A stretch of DNA of 64,000 bases from IMG/VR virus record IMGVR_UViG_3300025146_000011, positions 97,401-161,400 of that record; one strand, written 5' to 3'. Position numbers and translations under genes: made by a program. This stretch comes from a virus. How positions within the stretch are numbered: position 1 is the stretch's first letter; each line of letters begins with the position of its first letter. The notes beneath the pieces are model-generated. The model was not told the DNA's origin. It ran no database searches and worked only from the letters and a program-made list of their open reading frames with translations. Below, in pieces: positions 62,380 through 64,000 of this stretch.

Positions 62380-63050
62380 CCTCCCAACAGGGGTGCTTCG
62401 CACCCCCCTCCCTACTTCCTCTTACCTCAAGCCTTCGGCTCCCCTTGTCTATTCCTATTCCAACCTACCCTTATCTACTACGCCTTCGGCGCCCAACGTT
62501 GATAATACAACATCCGTTTGAAAAACCACATCCAATAGCCACGCCAGTTTTTGACCACGTAGCAGAGCCATTTTTTGCCTGTCCTTTAGATGTCGTTCCC
62601 TGTAGCTGAGGTAGTCTCAAGTCAATGGTAGAGCCATTCTTAAAAACCACCTTATTGGTACTCATCTCTCAAAAACAAATGGCTTTAATCCAGGGTTTTC
62701 TTTCAAGGCTTATATAGGGAGTTATTTTATGCCTCATATATAACCCTTAAAGAACCTCTTAGTGCTCCCATCAGGGGCCTTCGGCCCCTCTTCCCTATCC
62801 AACTTAACCTTATAGTATAAGTTGATAGCCTATACATGAGGATACTATTCCCCCCCACTAACCTTGATGTTGTAATAATAGTGTCCCGACCAGAGGGGCT
62901 AAACCCCCTCTGCTCTCCAGCTACAACACCTAAAAGAGGGAGGGGAGGTGCCACCATCAACTCGCCTCCTCGAGCCCCCCTCTTTAGCTTCCCTCTGTCT
63001 CATGCCTCTTTCTTCCCCTTACTTCTCCTCATCTCTTTACCTCTTTCTTT
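62380..63050. other. Region with scattered hairpins and a pyrimidine-rich tract
   Basis: Only one doubtful gene (62471-62665 minus) is seen here. Small stems with TTC/TTCG loops occur at ggggtgc-ttc-gcacccc (~62391), near 62478 and at ~62776, and cagagggg-ctaaac-cccctctg near 62893. From about 62970 to 63050 the plus strand is strongly pyrimidine-rich (purine-rich on the minus strand). No promoter of good quality was found. This may be a long leader or 3' region. Confidence 0.4.
62471..62665 (-). CDS. Doubtful small protein, 64 aa
   Basis: MSTNKVVFKNGSTIDLRLPQ, LQGTTSKGQAKNGSATWSKT and a Cys/Gly-rich then Arg-rich end. The first 40 residues look like a real protein, but the Shine-Dalgarno is absent and the end is composition-driven. 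It is opposite in direction to its neighbours. Low confidence. Confidence 0.3.
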   Translation of the reverse strand: MSTNKVVFKNGSTIDLRLPQLQGTTSKGQAKNGSATWSKTGVAIGCGFSNGCCIINVGRRRRSR

Positions 63051-63054
63051 TAGT

Positions 63055-63192
63055 CAGCAGCTGCCTGCTGCCTTAAAAAGCAAAGCACATGGGGCAGACA
63101 TTGTCAAGACAAACAGCGTATCTTGACAATTCAGTTCCTTGTCTGCCCCATGTGCACCTACAATATCCAAGGCAGCAGGCATCTAGCTGCTG
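63055..63192 (+). ncRNA. 138-nt nested stem structure in the leader of the 121-aa gene
   Basis: Four collinear stems pair perfectly: 7 bp (63055-63061 / 63186-63192), 13 bp (63062-63074 / 63169-63181), 16 bp (63085-63100 / 63140-63155) and 9 bp (63101-63109 / 63121-63129), with an 11-nt apical loop. Total 45 pairs. It ends 3 nt before the AAAAGGAGG ribosome site. It may be a cis-regulatory element or a processed small RNA; no known riboswitch is recognised. Confidence 0.7.
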
Positions 63193-63210
63193 CCAAAAGG
63201 AGGTAAAAAA

Positions 63211-63576
63211 ATGAGCTTTATAGAAGTTAAAGGGAAAAAAGAAGCGAGCCTTATCGGGCTCGCTAAGGGTTTATTGGCTCGCCCTTTGGGCGAGCTAATA
63301 GAAAGATTTAATGCTGAGAAAGGGAGCGTAAGCTCTCCTGTAATTATTACAGGAGAGCTGGCTGAGATCTTTGATCTCAGCCCAGATGCGTGCGTCTGGA
63401 CTGGGATCGGACTTGGTCCCAGGGACACGGGGAACCCGTCCCCGTGGATTACAATAAAGGACGGTGAAGAGTTCAAACTCTACACCGTCCAGTTTGGACG
63501 GTACGGAGGAGCTCGCGTGAGTGAGCTCCTCCAGGAGCCTAAAAAGGCTCCTGGAAAAATCAAGCCTAGTTTCTAG
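63211..63576 (+). CDS. Unrecognised soluble protein, 121 aa, hairpin-encoded
   Basis: AAAAGGAGGT lies 6 nt before ATG 63211. The peptide MSFIEVKGKKEASLIGLAKG, ELIERFNAEKGSVSSPVIITGELAEIF, GPRDTGNPSPWITIKDGEEFKLYTVQFGRYGGARVSELL looks like a compact alpha/beta domain with a basic tail; the family is not recognised. By hand count eleven consecutive stems cover about 260 of the 366 nt, for example 13-bp 63272-63300, 13-bp 63331-63359, 12-bp 63505-63532, 11-bp 63530-63555 and 13-bp 63557-63585 containing the stop. Confidence 0.8.
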   Translation: MSFIEVKGKKEASLIGLAKGLLARPLGELIERFNAEKGSVSSPVIITGELAEIFDLSPDACVWTGIGLGPRDTGNPSPWITIKDGEEFKLYTVQFGRYGGARVSELLQEPKKAPGKIKPSF

Positions 63577-63585
63577 GCTTGATTT

Positions 63586-63613
63586 AGCCGAGGGCATTAG
63601 CCCTCGGCTTTTT
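63586..63613 (+). terminator. Rho-independent terminator after the 121-aa gene
   Basis: A 9-bp perfect stem (agccgaggg / ccctcggct) with a 6-nt loop and TTTTT. An A-run of 14 follows shortly after (63619-63632). Confidence 0.9.
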
Positions 63614-63646
63614 AATTCAAAAAAAAAAAAAGAAAGAAGGCGTAAA

Positions 63647-63683
63647 GTTTCAATCCCTTACTGATCAGGTCTCATTTTTCTAC
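63647..63683. other. Single CRISPR-repeat-like 37-mer
   Basis: Begins GTTTCAATCCCTTA, the conserved end of many type I/III CRISPR repeats, and extends to TTTTTCTAC, about 37 nt, a common repeat length. Only one copy is visible in the window, so this is not an array. It might be a solitary repeat carried by the phage or coincidence. Confidence 0.3.
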
Positions 63684-63705
63684 TTTTTCTACGGAAGATG
63701 AGAGT

Positions 63706-63737
63706 GGGCGGGTAGGATATCTACCACCTGCCCTTTT
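63706..63737 (+). terminator. Hairpin with TTTT in the leader of the right-edge gene
   Basis: Stem GGTAG/CTACC extended by GGGC/GCCC across an internal loop, followed by TTTT. It lies about 140 nt upstream of the next start codon and may be an attenuator or the terminator of a small transcript. Further stems lie at ~63767-63807 and 63821-63846. Confidence 0.55.
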
Positions 63738-63877
63738 CTGTTCGTGGGGAAGATAAGTCTGTGGATGACAGGGTGTTTTGCATACGGTGTGCAAGCATCC
63801 TGTTATGTATCTTGGTAAGACCACCTAAGTTTGTATTGTTTAGGTGGATATTATGGATAAAGAAAGGAAGTGTAAAT

Positions 63878-64000
63878 ATGTTTATTAATATCAGCAACCA
63901 CCCATATGGGAAATGGTCAATAGAACAAAGAGAAGGGGTAAAAGGGGATATATTAGATATGCCGTTTCCGCAAGTTGACCCCTCCTTAGACAAGGAGGGG
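63878..64000 (+). CDS. Small protein with SNHP..W...Q / PFP.VDP signature, truncated by window end
   Basis: AAAGGAAGTG is 6 nt before ATG 63878; 41 codons are visible and open at the right edge. MFINISNHPYGKWSIEQREG, then DILDMPFPQVDPSLDKEG. I recall short Rossmann-like proteins with this N-terminal pattern (SNHP, W, Q, then I.D.PFP.VDP) that occur near type III CRISPR loci; the exact family name cannot be verified here. A perfect 9-bp stem (63979-64000) lies in the coding sequence, as in the other genes of this cassette. Confidence 0.65.
   Translation, partial: MFINISNHPYGKWSIEQREGVKGDILDMPFPQVDPSLDKEG

Noticed and set aside
62727-62960. 77-codon minus-strand frame
   Set aside because: Poor composition, no ribosome site, overlaps structured noncoding DNA.
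63123-63151. Promoter from the TTGACA inside the leader structure
   Set aside because: No acceptable -10 at 16-18 nt on either strand; the hexamer is explained by the 9-bp stem.
60700-63650. tRNA genes or a family of repetitive palindromic elements
   Set aside because: No cloverleaf with T-loop or acceptor pattern, and the hairpin arms do not share sequence with one another.
63647-63683. CRISPR array
   Set aside because: Only one repeat-like unit is visible; no second repeat or regular spacing in the window.

Overview
The window is one end-to-end piece of a large tailed bacteriophage (or prophage-like) genome with a contractile, myovirus-type tail. I cannot name the host. Strong AGGAGG-type ribosome binding sites, ATG/GTG/TTG starts and low GC in the main gene block suggest a Firmicutes-like or otherwise low-GC bacterium. 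No rRNA, tRNA or insertion sequence was seen.

Layout. From about 59.3 kb leftwards to position 1, one long minus-strand late block carries, in transcription order: a small-terminase candidate, three Gly/Ala-rich small proteins, the large terminase, a helical protein, a Clp-type AAA+ unfoldase, a portal with a MuF-like tail end, prohead protease, scaffold-like protein, a head protein, and the major capsid protein. A set of capsid decoration/fibre proteins (39.1-46.3 kb) and a patatin-like lipase follow. Then come neck proteins, two sheath-like proteins, three tail-tube paralogues, two candidate tail assembly chaperones, two giant tape-measure-position proteins, and a 2370-residue tail lysin with transglycosylase and M23 domains. 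Baseplate spike, gp25-like and J-like proteins and large tail-fibre/baseplate proteins close the block; the last gene runs off the left edge. Internal terminator hairpins flank the capsid and tube genes.

Right of 59.5 kb the character changes. Three short minus-strand genes, two apparently frameshifted by small tandem duplications, are followed by a divergent region with a 26-bp perfect palindrome and then a plus-strand cassette of very small genes (60.75-64 kb). Several were found only by hand: 24, 34 and 59 codons.

The most unusual signal is in this cassette. Its coding sequences are built almost entirely from consecutive, mostly perfect 7-14 bp hairpins with 3-10 nt loops, each with different arm sequences, covering roughly 55-72% of several genes by hand count. 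I saw nothing similar in the structural genes. A 138-nt nested leader structure (45 paired positions) precedes the 121-residue gene. At the right edge a CRISPR-repeat-like 37-mer (single copy) lies upstream of a truncated gene with an SNHP...W...Q / PFP.VDP signature. A structured early transcriptome, perhaps related to RNA stability, translation control or evasion of RNA-targeting defence, is the candidate undescribed system here.
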